Origin: Oceanobacter sp.
GTDB lineage: Bacteria; Pseudomonadota; Gammaproteobacteria; Pseudomonadales; Oceanobacteraceae
Direction of reading: 5' to 3'
Assembly (NCBI GenBank): GCA_002733645.1
Contig: NVWL01000018.1
Span: 1 to 64,000, forward strand
Length of the DNA stretch: 64,000 nt
A model generated the notes under the pieces. It did not search any database. It saw only the letters and a program-made list of their open reading frames with translations, and was not told where the DNA came from. Each line of letters opens with the position of its first letter. Position 1 is the stretch's first letter. Of the stretch, positions 19,601 through 29,567 are shown one piece after another. The position numbers and the translations under genes were made by a program.

Positions 19601-20093
19601 CGGCAAATTCACCGTGTTCATAGACAGTATCCACGCAGTGATAGCCTGCGTTTTCAAGTTGACGTCGGGTATTGTCGACGTTGAAGGTCTGACCAACATC
19701 CAGTGCAAATGTCTGCCCTTGATAAAAACTCGCCGGTGGCAAACGGTGCAGTAGGGTCGTGACCGGAACAATCAGTACGCCTTGTTTGAGATCCTGCAGC
19801 TGGCTTAAGGTCGCGATACGTTGAGAGATAATATCTTGGTGTGGCGAGAAAACGTCATAGGCCAAAATTTCCCAATCCGGGAAGTGCATCACCGCTAGGT
19901 CGGGGGCGAAGAAGTGGATTTCATCTTCTAAACGTAACGCACCGCCGGTGTCGGTGGTAACCACTAAGGTTAGACCTTGGTGCTCAAGTGCCGCGCTGGC
20001 AATCGCAAGTGCTTGGCTAGCGCCTTCTAGTTGCCCCCAGAAACGACGCTCGCCAGCGCGTTGTGGAATTTCAGGGCGAAGAGGACTGAGCAT
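16632..20093 (-). CDS. mfd: Transcription-repair coupling factor Mfd
   Basis: A 1153-residue protein of normal Mfd length. The N-terminal UvrB-like region (GERRFWGQLEGASQALAI onwards), the RNA polymerase interaction domain (~480-550, VHLDHGVGRYMGLQ), the RecG-like motor with Walker A GDVGFGKTEVA, DEEHRFG box and LTATPIPRT, and the C-terminal TRCF domain are all there. Mfd removes stalled RNA polymerase and recruits UvrA. ATG 20093 has GGAG six bases upstream; a TTG farther upstream (20135) lacks support. It is divergent from gap and overlaps csiV by four bases. Confidence 0.96.
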   Translation of the reverse strand: MLSPLRPEIPQRAGERRFWGQLEGASQALAIASAALEHQGLTLVVTTDTGGALRLEDEIHFFAPDLAVMHFPDWEILAYDVFSPHQDIISQRIATLSQLQDLKQGVLIVPVTTLLHRLPPASFYQGQTFALDVGQTFNVDNTRRQLENAGYHCVDTVYEHGEFAVRGGIIDVFPMGQPLPFRVELFDDEIESLRTFDPDNQRTLDKIEQVRILPAREFPLDSTAIRTFKTRWFDFFEQDPKNCSVYTDIGQGIAPAGIEYYLPLFFNDDLGNIFDHLPRNTLIVHDAKLELAADSFRTDVESRYESRRYDIQRPIVAPAHLFLAKDDMFRHLNAFPRIQWHNDAIPDRAGTSAFDTSALPDLSVDSRSEQPLLRLDNWLKSTSGKVLFCAESAGRREALKELLRRIKVSPEELQSWPDFAIGSASPALLIAPLEKGVTIANDTGDELHLITENELFGQRIRQTRRRQKQKNDRDTMIRDLSELKEGAPIVHLDHGVGRYMGLQTLEAGGQVNEFLLLEYANKDKLYVPVSALHLISRYGGEQERAPVNKLGTEKWAAAKRKAIEKIRDTAAELLDIYARRQARKGFSFDEPDQDYERFSADFPYEETPDQLAAIEAVIGDMCSARPMDRLVCGDVGFGKTEVAMRAAFMAVQSGKQVAILVPTTLLAQQHYQNISDRFAEWPVKVDVLSRFNSAKETQTALDNMLQGKTDIVVGTHKLLQKDVKFDHLGLLIIDEEHRFGVAQKEKIKALRAEVDILTLTATPIPRTLNMAMASIRDLSIIATPPAKRLSVKTFVRQHDNNTVKEAVLREVLRGGQVYFLHNEVKSIEKTARELSEAIPEARIVVAHGQMSERELESVMSDFYHKRFNVLVCTTIIETGIDVPSANTIIIERADKFGLAQLHQLRGRVGRSHHQAYAYLLTPPPKQLTKDANKRLEAISAAQDLGAGFMLATHDLEIRGAGELLGDEQSGQIETIGFTLYMEMLEQAVNAIRSGKEPSVDLATNHGAEVNLHVPALIPSDYLPDVNSRLTLYKRIASAKDDHELRELQVEMIDRFGLLPDAVKNLFQITSLKLRLTPAGIARLDANDSQGRIEFTRDTEINPFTLIKLVQTRPDAYKLDDGNSMRFYAKMDTIEQRFNAIDQLLTDLQKDPNS

Positions 20094-20281
20094 GCCGGCT
20101 CCATCTGCAGAAAAATAGGGCGCTAGTGTACCCAAAGGCCGTCGAGCTGTTAACTCCGGTGCGTTAACGACAGAGTATTCTATTAACTGGCCGAACTTAA
20201 TATTTGTCGTGAGGGGGCAAAATCGGCATAATGCGGCACAAATTTTTAACCCTTAATTCGACACTTTTTGAAGGTGACCCA

Positions 20282-21730
20282 GTGAGCCAAGACATGCGCG
20301 ACGCCTGTTTACAGGACTGGATGGAACGTGAAGCCATCGCTGAATCCATGATTCCATTGATCGGAACTTTGTACCGTACTAAGAGCATTGTCTCTTCAGT
20401 ATATGGTCGTCCTGTCATTAACCGTTCTGTTATTGACCTACTAAAAGCGCACCGTTTTGTGCGTCACATGGAAAGCGAAGAGCTGTCTATTCATGACACT
20501 TTCCCAATCTTAAAAGCCATCGCCGATATGGATATTGCCCGCGCGCATATCGATTTAGGTAAGCTGGCTGTGGCTTTCCGTCAAGACGACAGTGGTCGTG
20601 ATCTTCCTGCTTTCTTAGCCGATGAGCTAAGTGGCTTGGTGGGGCAGGATCAAAAGGATCTAGAAAATCGTGACGTCATCCTTTACGGTTTTGGTCGTAT
20701 CGGTCGCTTGCTTGCACGTATTCTTATCGAGAAAGAAGGCGGCGGTAATGGCTTGCGTTTACGCGCTATCGTTGTTCGTCGTGGTAAAGGCGATGACCTT
20801 GTGAAGCGTGCTTCGCTGCTGCGTCGTGATTCAGTTCACGGTACGTTCCGTGGAAGTATCAGCATTGATCACGAAAACGAAGCCATCATTGCCAACGGTA
20901 CTTACATCAAAATCATTTACGCTAACAATCCTGCGGAAATCGATTACACCCAGTACGGCATTAACAATGCACTGGTTATCGATAACACGGGTGTATGGCG
21001 TGATGAAGCAGGCCTTGCTCAACACTTGGAAGCGAAGGGCACAGCACGTGTTCTATTAACCGCTCCAGGTAAGGGTGACCTGAAGAACATCGTTTACGGT
21101 ATCAACAATAAAGATATCGAAGGCACAGATAAGATTTTATCTGCTGCTTCTTGTACGACCAATGCGATCACGCCTGTATTGAAAGTGATGAACGACAAAT
21201 TCGGCATTGAGAACGGTCACGTTGAGACAGTTCACTCGTACACCAACGATCAGAACCTAATCGACAACTATCACTCGGGTGATCGTCGTGGTCGTTCAGC
21301 ACCGCTTAACATGGTTATTACTGAAACGGGCGCAGCAAGCGCAGTCGCGAAAGCACTGCCGGAGCTGAAAGGCCTGCTTTCTGGTAACGCGATCCGTGTT
21401 CCTACGCCTAACGTGTCTATGGCTATTCTGTCTTTGAACCTAAAGAGCGATACGACCGCCGAAGAAGTGAATGAGTATCTTCGCGACCAAGCGCTACATT
21501 CTTCTGTTCGTAAGCAGATTGACTGGGTTAGCTCACCTGAAGTGGTATCTACTGATTTTGTTGGTAACAGCCATGCCGGTATCGTTGATGCTAAAGCAAC
21601 GATTGCTAACGGTAATCGCGTCAACTTGTATGTGTGGTACGACAACGAGTTCGGCTACAGCCGTCAAGTGGTTCGCATTGCTCAGCAGGTTTGTGGTGTC
21701 GAGTACCCAACGTATCCTGCACTCGGATAA
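20282..21730 (+). CDS. gap: Glyceraldehyde-3-phosphate dehydrogenase, long form
   Basis: A 482-residue GAPDH with an N-terminal extension of ~130 residues before the Rossmann fold (ILYGFGRIGRLLAR), as in the long type I GAPDHs of marine gammaproteobacteria. The catalytic Cys lies in SAASCTTNAITP and the His in ENGHVETVHSYTNDQ. It oxidises glyceraldehyde 3-phosphate with NAD(P)+ in glycolysis or gluconeogenesis. The GTG at 20282 has AAGGTGA four bases upstream; ATGs at 20231 and 20294 fit worse. A strong terminator follows, then the nqr operon. Confidence 0.93.
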   Translation: MSQDMRDACLQDWMEREAIAESMIPLIGTLYRTKSIVSSVYGRPVINRSVIDLLKAHRFVRHMESEELSIHDTFPILKAIADMDIARAHIDLGKLAVAFRQDDSGRDLPAFLADELSGLVGQDQKDLENRDVILYGFGRIGRLLARILIEKEGGGNGLRLRAIVVRRGKGDDLVKRASLLRRDSVHGTFRGSISIDHENEAIIANGTYIKIIYANNPAEIDYTQYGINNALVIDNTGVWRDEAGLAQHLEAKGTARVLLTAPGKGDLKNIVYGINNKDIEGTDKILSAASCTTNAITPVLKVMNDKFGIENGHVETVHSYTNDQNLIDNYHSGDRRGRSAPLNMVITETGAASAVAKALPELKGLLSGNAIRVPTPNVSMAILSLNLKSDTTAEEVNEYLRDQALHSSVRKQIDWVSSPEVVSTDFVGNSHAGIVDAKATIANGNRVNLYVWYDNEFGYSRQVVRIAQQVCGVEYPTYPALG

Positions 21731-21742
21731 TACGAAAAATCA

Positions 21743-21771
21743 GCCGTTGCACCTTGCAACGGCTTTTTTTT
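21743..21771 (+). terminator. Intrinsic terminator of gap
   Basis: GCCGTTGCA, loop CCT, TGCAACGGC: a perfect nine-bp stem followed by eight T. It starts 12 bases after the gap stop codon. Confidence 0.93.
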
Positions 21772-22025
21772 GTCTAAGCTATGAACAATCTACTTGATTG
21801 ACGGATTGCTTTTATCGGTGGAACAGTCTTATTGGCTGAGCTGTCGGTGGATAAAAGTCAGTTGCGTCATTATACTTAGCGCAAATTTTTACTTGGGAAG
21901 TGGGTAGAACTTTCTAATTTGTATGAAATGTGTTCAGCAGTCGTCTATTTTGATTTGAATGGGCGGTTTCTGTGCGTTTTTTGTACAAAAAAAGAAAGCG
22001 CCCTGAACGTGATTAGGCGAGGCGT
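21772..22025 (+). promoter_or_regulatory. Leader and promoter region of the nqr operon
   Basis: About 250 bases between the gap terminator and nqrA. It must contain the nqr promoter. I see an A-rich run (TTTTTTGTACAAAAAAAG, with a TTTTTGTACAAAAA palindrome at ~21979-21992) but no recognised riboswitch or operator. The nqrA ribosome site GGCGAGG is at its end. Confidence 0.45.
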
Positions 22026-23360
22026 ATGATCAAAGTTAAGAAAGGTCTCGATTTACCAATCACCGGTAGCCCTGAACAGACTATTTCAGAAGGATCAAAG
22101 ATCACGGAAGTGGCTTTGGTAGGACTGGATTACGTTGGTATGAAACCAACAATGGCTGTGCAGGACGGTGATCGAGTCAAGAAAGGCCAGGTGATTTTCA
22201 CCGATAAAAAAACCGACGGCGTACAGTACACCGCACCCGCTGCTGGTGTTGTGAAAGCTGTGAACCGTGGCGAACGTCGAGTGTTTCAATCGCTTGTTAT
22301 CGAAGTTGATGGCAACGAAGAAGAAACCTTTACTAGTTACGCAGCTGATAAGCTGGGCGGGCTAAGTTCAAACGATGTTGAGCAAAACCTCATTGCTTCT
22401 GGATTGTGGACGACGCTACGCACGCGTCCTTATTCCAAAGTTCCGGTGCCGGGCTCGCGTCCAGCTGCCTTGTTCATTAATGCCATGGACACCAACCCAT
22501 TGGCTGCCAACCCTGAAGTCATTATTGGCGAACAGGCAGAAGCATTCACAAACGGTGTTCGTGTACTTAGTCGTCTCAGTGAAGGTAAAACCTACGTGTG
22601 TAAAGCACCGGGTGCTTCAATCCCATCCGCGGGTGTTGAGCAAACTGAAGAGTTTGGTGGGCCACACCCTGCAGGCTTGGCTGGCACACATGTTCATTTC
22701 TTACACCCAGCCAGTGCGACTCGTACTGTGTGGACGGTGGGATACCAGGACGTGATTGCGATTGGCCACTTGTTTACCACGGGTAAAATTTACTCTGACC
22801 GTGTTGTTGCTTTAGCAGGCCCGCAGGTAAATAAGCCGCGTTTGGTTCGTACTCGTGTGGGTGCTTCCTTAGCGCAATTGACTAACGGCGAACTGAAGTC
22901 TGGTGAAAACCGTCTGATTTCTGGTTCTGTGTTTGGCGGTCGTACGTCGGCTGATGCCTTAGGTTACTTGGGGGTATCTCACAACCAAGTGTCGGTGTTG
23001 GAAGAAGGGCGTGATCGTCCGATGCTTCATTACCTCCGCCCGGGGGTTGATCGCTTCTCTGTGATGCCGATCTACATCTCTAAGTTAATGGGTAAGTTGT
23101 TTCCATTCACGACCACCACAAACGGTTCAGAACGAGCCATGGTGCCGGTCGGTGCTTATGAACGCATTATGCCACTCGATATTTTACCGACTCAGTTGCT
23201 ACGTGCCCTGATTGTTGAAGATATGGAAAGTGCGATTGATTTGGGTGCCTTAGAACTGGATGAAGACGACATCGCTTTGTGTAGCTTCGTCTGCCCGGGC
23301 AAATACGAATACGGTCCGATTCTGCGTAAGAATCTCACCAGAATCGAAGCGGAGGGTTAA
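22026..23360 (+). CDS. nqrA: Na+-translocating NADH:quinone reductase subunit A
   Basis: A 444-residue subunit of the Na+-NQR complex, which passes electrons from NADH to ubiquinone and exports Na+. NqrA is cytosolic, peripheral and contributes to the quinone site. It opens with [17 protein letters not shown], has the biotinyl-like [17 protein letters not shown] motif and the [17 protein letters not shown] block, all diagnostic. First gene of a tight six-gene operon; nqrB begins two bases after its stop. Confidence 0.97.
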   Translation: MIKVKKGLDLPITGSPEQTISEGSKITEVALVGLDYVGMKPTMAVQDGDRVKKGQVIFTDKKTDGVQYTAPAAGVVKAVNRGERRVFQSLVIEVDGNEEETFTSYAADKLGGLSSNDVEQNLIASGLWTTLRTRPYSKVPVPGSRPAALFINAMDTNPLAANPEVIIGEQAEAFTNGVRVLSRLSEGKTYVCKAPGASIPSAGVEQTEEFGGPHPAGLAGTHVHFLHPASATRTVWTVGYQDVIAIGHLFTTGKIYSDRVVALAGPQVNKPRLVRTRVGASLAQLTNGELKSGENRLISGSVFGGRTSADALGYLGVSHNQVSVLEEGRDRPMLHYLRPGVDRFSVMPIYISKLMGKLFPFTTTTNGSERAMVPVGAYERIMPLDILPTQLLRALIVEDMESAIDLGALELDEDDIALCSFVCPGKYEYGPILRKNLTRIEAEG

Positions 23361-23362
23361 TT

Positions 23363-24571
23363 ATGTTGCGTAGTACGCTCGATAAGCTTGAGCCGCACTT
23401 CCTGAAAGGCGGTAAGCTCGAAAAAATGTATCCGCTGTACGAGGCAATCGATACGGGTCTGTATTCGCCTCCTAGCGTCACTAATAACACCGCACACGTG
23501 CGTGATGGCATCGATTTGAAGCGCATCATGATTACCGTGTGGGCGTGTACTTTCCCAGCGATGTTCTTCGGTATGTACAACATCGGTTTGCAGGCAAACG
23601 AAGCCATTGCTGCCGGTTTAGGTGCTCCGATTGAAGGCTGGCGTGAATTTATCATTGCTCTGTTGGGTGGTGCTGGTCACAACCCGGCGGTGTTCTGGGA
23701 TAACTTTGCCTTTGGTGCCTCATACTTCTTACCTATCTACGCGGTGACTTTCATCGTGGGTGGTTTCTGGGAAGTTATTTTTGCCACGGTCCGAAAACAC
23801 GAAGTGAACGAAGGTTTCTTTGTTACTTCGGTACTGTTTGCTTTGACTCTACCGCCAAGCATTCCGCTATGGCAGGTGGCTTTGGGTATTACCTTTGGTG
23901 TGGTGATCGGTAAGGAAATTTTCGGTGGTACCGGTAAGAACTTCCTTAACCCAGCACTGACTGGCCGTGCATTCTTGTTTTTTGCATACCCAGCAAATAT
24001 GTCTGGTAACGCAGTATGGACCGCCGCTGATGGCTACTCAGGTGCGACTGCACTGGGTCTAGCAGCAGAAGGTGGTGTTGAGCGTGTTGTGGATAACGGC
24101 ATTACATGGATGGACGCTTTCCTAGGTTTCGTTCCAGGTTCAATGGGTGAAGTCAGTACGCTAGCCATCATGATTGGTGGTGCGATTCTACTGACCATGA
24201 ACATTGCCTCTTGGCGTATTGTTGCTGGTGTGATGATCGGTATGGTTGCTAGCACCTTGTTGCTTAACGCGATTGGCTCCGACTCTAATCCTATGTTTGC
24301 TATGCCTTGGTACTGGCATCTAGTGGTGGGTGGTTTTGCTTTTGGTATGTTCTTTATGGCGACTGATCCAGTTTCTGCCTCAATGACTAACAAAGGTAAG
24401 TGGTTCTTCGGTGCGCTCATTGGCTTGATGGTAGTGATGATACGTGTCATCAACCCAGCATTCCCTGAGGGCATGATGCTGGCCATCTTGTTTGCCAACT
24501 TATTCTCGCCACTGATTGACCATTTTGTGGTGCAAGCCAACGTGAAGCGGAGGGTTGCTCGTGTCAGCTAA
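23363..24571 (+). CDS. nqrB: Na+-NQR subunit B
   Basis: A 402-residue integral membrane subunit with about ten TM helices. The FMN attachment site is the Thr in [10 protein letters not shown] (~residue 230), where FMN is joined by a phosphoester bond by the ApbE flavin transferase. Subunit B holds riboflavin and forms the Na+ path with D and E. The GGAGGG ribosome site overlaps the end of nqrA. Its end overlaps the nqrC start. Confidence 0.97.
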   Translation: MLRSTLDKLEPHFLKGGKLEKMYPLYEAIDTGLYSPPSVTNNTAHVRDGIDLKRIMITVWACTFPAMFFGMYNIGLQANEAIAAGLGAPIEGWREFIIALLGGAGHNPAVFWDNFAFGASYFLPIYAVTFIVGGFWEVIFATVRKHEVNEGFFVTSVLFALTLPPSIPLWQVALGITFGVVIGKEIFGGTGKNFLNPALTGRAFLFFAYPANMSGNAVWTAADGYSGATALGLAAEGGVERVVDNGITWMDAFLGFVPGSMGEVSTLAIMIGGAILLTMNIASWRIVAGVMIGMVASTLLLNAIGSDSNPMFAMPWYWHLVVGGFAFGMFFMATDPVSASMTNKGKWFFGALIGLMVVMIRVINPAFPEGMMLAILFANLFSPLIDHFVVQANVKRRVARVS

Positions 24572-25361
24572 TAACGACAGCATTCAAAAAACCTTACTAG
24601 TCGCGATTTTATTGTGTCTTGTCTGTTCTGTAATTGTTGCAGGCGCTGCAGTAAGTCTGCGTGGCAAACAGAACGAGAACAAAGCTAACGATAAACGTAG
24701 CGCAGTATTGCAAGCCGCCAACCTTTATGAAGAAGGTAAGCCGGTTGCAGATCAGTTTAAATCTAAAATTACCGCACGTATCGTGAACGTGGCTGAAGGT
24801 CGCTTTGCGACAGATGCTGAGCTTCAAGAAATTCGTCAGGCGGGTTTTACGGTTGAAAACTTTGATCAGAAGAAATCGTCTAAAGCGCCTGAGTTATCAC
24901 GTGCATTGGCGGGTTCTGAAGATCCTGCAAGCATCAAACGTTTAGAAAAATACGCAACGGTTTACATGGTTCAGGATGGCGATAACATCGAGAAAGTCGT
25001 CCTGCCAGTACATGGTTATGGTCTGTGGTCGACCCTATATGGCTTTATCGCACTTGAAGGCGATATGAACACCATCGTTGGGTTTGGCTTCTACTCACAC
25101 GCCGAAACACCTGGCTTGGGTGGTGAAGTGGACAATCCTAAGTGGAAATCACAGTGGATTGGCAAAGAAATTTATGACGACGAAGGCAACGTAGCTATCA
25201 CGGTAATGAAAGCCCAAGCAGAACAAGGTAATCCTCATCAGGTCGATGGCCTATCGGGTGCTACCTTGACTAGCCGTGGTGTTCATAACCTTGTGCGTTT
25301 CTGGGTCGGTGATCAGGCATTTGGTAGCCTTCTCACAAAACTGAAGTCACAGGGGGCCTGA
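24561..25361 (+). CDS. nqrC: Na+-NQR subunit C
   Basis: A 266-residue subunit with one N-terminal TM helix (~residues 12-34) and a periplasmic FMN domain. The covalent FMN Thr is in [13 protein letters not shown] near the C-terminus. GTG 24561 is the start: GGAGGG lies six bases upstream, whereas the in-frame TTG at 24555 directly abuts that site. It overlaps nqrB by 11 bases and is one base before nqrD. Confidence 0.96.
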   Translation: MSANNDSIQKTLLVAILLCLVCSVIVAGAAVSLRGKQNENKANDKRSAVLQAANLYEEGKPVADQFKSKITARIVNVAEGRFATDAELQEIRQAGFTVENFDQKKSSKAPELSRALAGSEDPASIKRLEKYATVYMVQDGDNIEKVVLPVHGYGLWSTLYGFIALEGDMNTIVGFGFYSHAETPGLGGEVDNPKWKSQWIGKEIYDDEGNVAITVMKAQAEQGNPHQVDGLSGATLTSRGVHNLVRFWVGDQAFGSLLTKLKSQGA

Positions 25362-25362
25362 G

Positions 25363-26025
25363 ATGTCAGATATTAAAACAGTTATTACCGATCCGCTGTT
25401 CAGTAAAAATCCAATTGCTGTTCAGATTCTCGGTGTATGTTCTGCACTTGCAGTAACCACTAGCCTACAGGTCACTTTGGTGATGTGTTTGGCTCTGACA
25501 TCCGTGACGGCTTTTTCAAATACCGGTGTATCACTGATTCGTAACCATATCCCGAATAACATCCGTATTATTGTGCAGATGATTATTATTGCCTCATTGG
25601 TAATCGTGGTTGATCAGATTCTGAAAGCTTATGCCTATGACGTCAGTAAGCAATTATCGGTATTCGTTGGTTTGATTATCACCAACTGTATCGTAATGGG
25701 ACGCGCTGAAGCCTTTGCAATGAAGAACGGCCCAGTGCTGAGCTTCTTTGACGGTATTGGTAATGGCTTAGGTTACTCGGTCGTACTGATTACTGTTGCG
25801 GTTATCCGTGAGCTATTTGGTGCCGGTAAGTTATTAGGTTTTGAAATCCTACCGCTCGTGACAGACGGTGGTTGGTATCAGTCGAACGGCCTATTGCTCT
25901 TGCCGCCTTCAGCCTTCTTTATCATTGGTGGTTTTATCTGGATTCTACGTTCGTGGAAGAAAGATCAGGTGGAAGCGCCTGACTTCAAAATTCAGCCAAA
26001 CACTGAAAACAGCGGGGGTCACTAA
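25363..26025 (+). CDS. nqrD: Na+-NQR subunit D
   Basis: A 220-residue membrane subunit with six TM helices, homologous to NqrE and RnfA/E. It carries the conserved Cys in [17 protein letters not shown], one of the ligands of the intramembrane 2Fe-2S centre shared with NqrE. Close spacing to nqrC and nqrE (one and two bases) indicates one transcript. Confidence 0.97.
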   Translation: MSDIKTVITDPLFSKNPIAVQILGVCSALAVTTSLQVTLVMCLALTSVTAFSNTGVSLIRNHIPNNIRIIVQMIIIASLVIVVDQILKAYAYDVSKQLSVFVGLIITNCIVMGRAEAFAMKNGPVLSFFDGIGNGLGYSVVLITVAVIRELFGAGKLLGFEILPLVTDGGWYQSNGLLLLPPSAFFIIGGFIWILRSWKKDQVEAPDFKIQPNTENSGGH

Positions 26026-26027
26026 AC

Positions 26028-26642
26028 ATGGAACATTATATTAGCCTGTTCATTAAGGCGGTATTTGTTGAGAACATGGCATTAGCCTTCTTCCTCGGCA
26101 TGTGTACCTTCTTAGCGATCTCTAAGAAAATTCAAACCTCGTTTGGTTTGGGTGTTGCCGTGATTGTGGTATTGGCGATCACCGTACCGGTTAACAACTT
26201 GATTTATACCTATCTTTTGAAAGAAGGTGCGTTGGCTTGGGCGGGTGAAGACTTTGCAGCGGTTGATTTGAGCTTCTTGGGCTTGCTGACGTACATCGGT
26301 GTGATTGCAGCGATGGTACAAATTCTTGAAATGGTGCTCGATAAGTTCTTCCCTGCGCTGTACAACGCGTTGGGTGTGTTCTTGCCTCTTATTACCGTGA
26401 ACTGCGCCATCTTAGGTGCGTCTTTGTTCATGGTTGAGCGTGACTACAGCTTCACCGAAAGTACCGTTTACGGTGTGGGTGCTGGTGTCGGTTGGGCATT
26501 GGCGATTACCGCGCTTGCGGGTATTCGTGAAAAGCTTAAGTACAGTGATGTGCCGGATGGTCTGCAAGGGTTAGGTATTACCTTTATGACCGTTGGCTTG
26601 ATGTCATTGGGCTTTATGTCATTCTCTGGCGTATCACTGTAA
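26028..26642 (+). CDS. nqrE: Na+-NQR subunit E
   Basis: A 204-residue membrane subunit with six TM helices, the structural partner of NqrD in inverted topology. [14 protein letters not shown] and [15 protein letters not shown] provide the conserved Cys residues for the intramembrane iron-sulfur centre. Its stop overlaps the AAGGAG ribosome site of nqrF. Confidence 0.97.
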   Translation: MEHYISLFIKAVFVENMALAFFLGMCTFLAISKKIQTSFGLGVAVIVVLAITVPVNNLIYTYLLKEGALAWAGEDFAAVDLSFLGLLTYIGVIAAMVQILEMVLDKFFPALYNALGVFLPLITVNCAILGASLFMVERDYSFTESTVYGVGAGVGWALAITALAGIREKLKYSDVPDGLQGLGITFMTVGLMSLGFMSFSGVSL

Positions 26643-26652
26643 GGAGTCGATT

Positions 26653-27876
26653 GTGGAATTAGAAATCATACTCGGCGTGGTGATGTTCACTGTGATTGTA
26701 TTATCACTGGTGTTCATCATCCTTGGTGCCCGAGCAAAGCTGGTTAGTTCTGGCAAAGTAAAAATCATGATCAATGGCGAACGGGAAGTGGAAACTGAAG
26801 CGGGCGGCAAATTGTTGCAAACGCTAGCAGCCAACAACATCTTCTTGTCGTCTGCCTGTGGCGGTGGCGGTACCTGTGCACAGTGTAAGTGTAAAGTGAC
26901 GGATGGCGGTGGCGAAATGCTGCCAACTGAAGCCTCGCACTTCACCAAAGGCGAAGCGCGTGAAGGCTGGCGTTTGTCGTGTCAGGCACCGGTTAAGCAA
27001 GACATGGTGGTTGAAGTTCCTGAAGAAGTTTTCGGTGTTAAAAAGTGGGAAACCACAGTGGTATCTAACCCGAACATGGCGACCTTCATTAAAGAGCTGA
27101 CACTGGCATTGCCTGAAGGTGAAAGTGTTGATTTCCGTGCGGGCGGGTACGTTCAGTTAGAATGCCCCCCTTACGAAATTAACTTCTCAGACTTTGATAT
27201 CGAAGAAGAATATCGTGGCGACTGGGAGCACTTTGGTTTCTTCAACCTGAAAGCAGTGAACAAAGAAGATACCATTCGTGCATACTCAATGGCGAACTAC
27301 CCAGAAGAGAAGGGTGTTGTTAAGTTCAACATTCGTATCGCTACGCCACCACCGCGTACTGAAGGTATTAACCCGGGCATCATGTCGTCTTACGTCTTCA
27401 ACTTGAAGCCGGGCGATAAAGTGACTGTGTATGGTCCGTTTGGTGAGTTCTTCGCGAAAGATACTGATGCAGAAATGGTGTTCGTAGGCGGTGGTGCAGG
27501 TATGGCCCCGATGCGTTCATTGATCTTCGATCAGCTTAAGCGTTTGAGTTCAAAGCGTAAGATGAGTTTCTGGTATGGCGCACGTTCACTACGTGAACTG
27601 TTCTATCAAGATGAATACGACATGCTAGCGGCCGAAAACGACAACTTCGTTTGGCACGTGGCTATGTCTGATCCTCAGCCAGAAGATAACTGGGAAGGTT
27701 TAACCGGCTTTATCCATAACGTACTGTTTGAAGAGTACTTGAAGGATCACCCGGCACCTGAAGATTGCGAGTTCTACATGTGTGGTCCACCAATCATGAA
27801 CCAGTCAGTTATCAAGATGCTTGAAGATCTCGGCGTAGAGCCAGAAAACATCATGCTTGATGACTTTGGTGGCTGA
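26653..27876 (+). CDS. nqrF: Na+-NQR subunit F (NADH dehydrogenase component)
   Basis: A 407-residue subunit that oxidises NADH. Order: one N-terminal TM helix (~residues 4-24), a 2Fe-2S ferredoxin domain with [16 protein letters not shown] and a later Cys in LSCQAPV, an FAD domain ([11 protein letters not shown]) and an NADH domain ([15 protein letters not shown]). GTG start with AAGGAG upstream. It ends the operon: a strong terminator begins 24 bases later, and neither nqrM nor apbE follows, although they do in many relatives. Confidence 0.97.
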   Translation: MELEIILGVVMFTVIVLSLVFIILGARAKLVSSGKVKIMINGEREVETEAGGKLLQTLAANNIFLSSACGGGGTCAQCKCKVTDGGGEMLPTEASHFTKGEAREGWRLSCQAPVKQDMVVEVPEEVFGVKKWETTVVSNPNMATFIKELTLALPEGESVDFRAGGYVQLECPPYEINFSDFDIEEEYRGDWEHFGFFNLKAVNKEDTIRAYSMANYPEEKGVVKFNIRIATPPPRTEGINPGIMSSYVFNLKPGDKVTVYGPFGEFFAKDTDAEMVFVGGGAGMAPMRSLIFDQLKRLSSKRKMSFWYGARSLRELFYQDEYDMLAAENDNFVWHVAMSDPQPEDNWEGLTGFIHNVLFEEYLKDHPAPEDCEFYMCGPPIMNQSVIKMLEDLGVEPENIMLDDFGG

Positions 27877-27900
27877 TCTAACGATCTAGTGATCAATAAA

Positions 27901-27937
27901 AAAACCGCGCTTACTGATACAGTAAGCGCGGTTTTTT
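27901..27937 (+). terminator. Intrinsic terminator of the nqr operon
   Basis: A 16-bp perfect stem (AAAACCGCGCTTACTG / CAGTAAGCGCGGTTTT) with loop ATA, then further T. Symmetric enough to work on both strands, but the only upstream gene is nqrF. Confidence 0.95.
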
Positions 27938-28181
27938 CGTTTTCACGGCCTTAAATATTTCAATGCTTTGAGTGTAAATCTTAAATCTAACCCCTTGAAT
28001 CTTATGAAATTTGGGCACATATCATGTGAAACGGGCCAGAATGTGCCGATATTTACATAAAATAGGGCGCAGTATTGATCCAGATGACGGTCTTTCATGA
28101 CTGTTTCCGGTATCATGTCGTTAGAGTGTCATCTTCCATGACTAAACTCATGATGTTTCCATTAGGTATAGAGCTGGATAT
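27938..28181 (+). promoter_or_regulatory. Upstream region of the desaturase gene
   Basis: About 240 bases. It holds inverted arms GGCACAT (28014-28020) and ATGTGCC (28041-28047), an inner ACAT/ATGT pair, and two near-direct TTYCATGACT motifs (28095 and 28136). These could be operator sites for a fatty-acid regulator, but I do not recognise a known one. Confidence 0.35.
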
Positions 28182-29327
28182 ATGAGCAAACCCCAAGAAA
28201 AAGAAAAAGCCCCGATTAACTGGGTTGCGGCGTGGATGTTTATCATCACCACAGGTGTCGCAGTGACGGTCGTGCCTTGGTACGGAATCACTTATGGCTA
28301 CGAAACCTCGGCTTGGATCGCTTACGTGGTTATTACATGGCTAACAGGCATGTCTATTACAGGTGGTTACCACCGTTTATGGTCGCATAATGCTTACGAT
28401 GCCCATCCAATTTTACGAGTTTGGTACGCACTTTGGGGCGCTGCCGCCCTAGAGAACACCATTCTTGATTGGTCTTCGGGTCACCGAGTTCACCATCGTC
28501 ACTGCGACGATGTTGATAAAGACCCATACTCAGCAAAACGTGGCCTGTGGTTCTCTCATATGGGCTGGATGCTGCGCGAATACCCGAGTGGTCGCGTTGA
28601 TTTTTCAAACGTAAAAAACATCATGAAAGATCCCATCGTCATGTGGCAGTACAAGTACTACGCACCGATTATGCTCGTGATGAATATTGGCGTGCCAGTG
28701 GCCTTAGGCCTAATCTTTGGTGACGTATGGGGCATGCTGCTATTGGCGGGCTTCCTACGCATCGTAACAGCACACCACGTAACTTTCTTTATTAACTCGA
28801 TTGCTCATAAGTGGGGCTCACAGCCATACACGGATGAGAACACCGCACGTGACAATGCATTCTTTGCATTTCTAACGCACGGTGAGGGTTACCACAACTA
28901 CCATCACATTTTCCAAACCGATTACCGTAATGGTATTCGTTGGTTCCACTGGGACCCTACCAAGTGGTTTATTAAAGCGTGTTCATGGGTAGGTTTGGCG
29001 TCTAATTTGAAAACCGTGCCTGACTTTAAGATTCGTCGCGCGATGGTGAAAATGCAATTTAAACGCGCTCAAGAGAAGCTGGCTAAAGCTGAAAACACTG
29101 AGAAGTGGACTGAGCTGTTAGAGCACGAATACGAGAAGTTCCATCAAGTCATGCATGACTGGGCTGAAATACAGGGCCAAAAGCTTGATGAAACGCGTAA
29201 GCACCTGAAAGAAAAATGGGCGCACAATACAATTCGTCAGCAGTACCATGAACTAGAAGAACAGCTTCATGAGCAGAGTGTCCGCTTAAAAGCGTTAATG
29301 GCTGAGTACAAAGCTTCTATGGCTTGA
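28182..29327 (+). CDS. Acyl-CoA/acyl-lipid delta-9-type fatty acid desaturase
   Basis: A 381-residue membrane di-iron desaturase. Four TM helices (~residues 10-60 and 155-200) and the three histidine boxes are intact: HRLWSH, HRVHH (in SSGHRVHHRHCDD) and HNYHH (in GEGYHNYHHIF), the order and spacing of the stearoyl-CoA desaturase family. It introduces a cis double bond into saturated acyl chains, adjusting membrane fluidity. The last ~90 residues are a charged coiled coil (KRAQEKLAKAENTEKW onward) beyond the catalytic domain, as in some marine homologues. A terminator follows directly. Confidence 0.92.
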   Translation: MSKPQEKEKAPINWVAAWMFIITTGVAVTVVPWYGITYGYETSAWIAYVVITWLTGMSITGGYHRLWSHNAYDAHPILRVWYALWGAAALENTILDWSSGHRVHHRHCDDVDKDPYSAKRGLWFSHMGWMLREYPSGRVDFSNVKNIMKDPIVMWQYKYYAPIMLVMNIGVPVALGLIFGDVWGMLLLAGFLRIVTAHHVTFFINSIAHKWGSQPYTDENTARDNAFFAFLTHGEGYHNYHHIFQTDYRNGIRWFHWDPTKWFIKACSWVGLASNLKTVPDFKIRRAMVKMQFKRAQEKLAKAENTEKWTELLEHEYEKFHQVMHDWAEIQGQKLDETRKHLKEKWAHNTIRQQYHELEEQLHEQSVRLKALMAEYKASMA

Positions 29328-29363
29328 TATATGGCTTGATCTAAGATCACACCATAAGTTAAT

Positions 29364-29390
29364 AAAAACCGCGCACGGCGCGGTTTTTTT
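29364..29390 (+). terminator. Intrinsic terminator of the desaturase gene
   Basis: CCGCGC, loop ACG, GCGCGG, flanked by A run on the left and seven T on the right, extending the stem to about eleven pairs. Confidence 0.92.
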
Positions 29391-29567
29391 ATGCGCGCAA
29401 TAAAGTAATCGTAAAATTCATACAATATATTTATACCGTTATCTATTCGGGTGGATGCTGTGGAGTAAATAAGCAGCCACAAGAACGCAGGGTTGAGAGA
29501 CCTAGCGCGCAAAAACCGCTAGACTGCCGACAATAGAATCCCCAAAGCAATTGCTAAGGAACTGATC

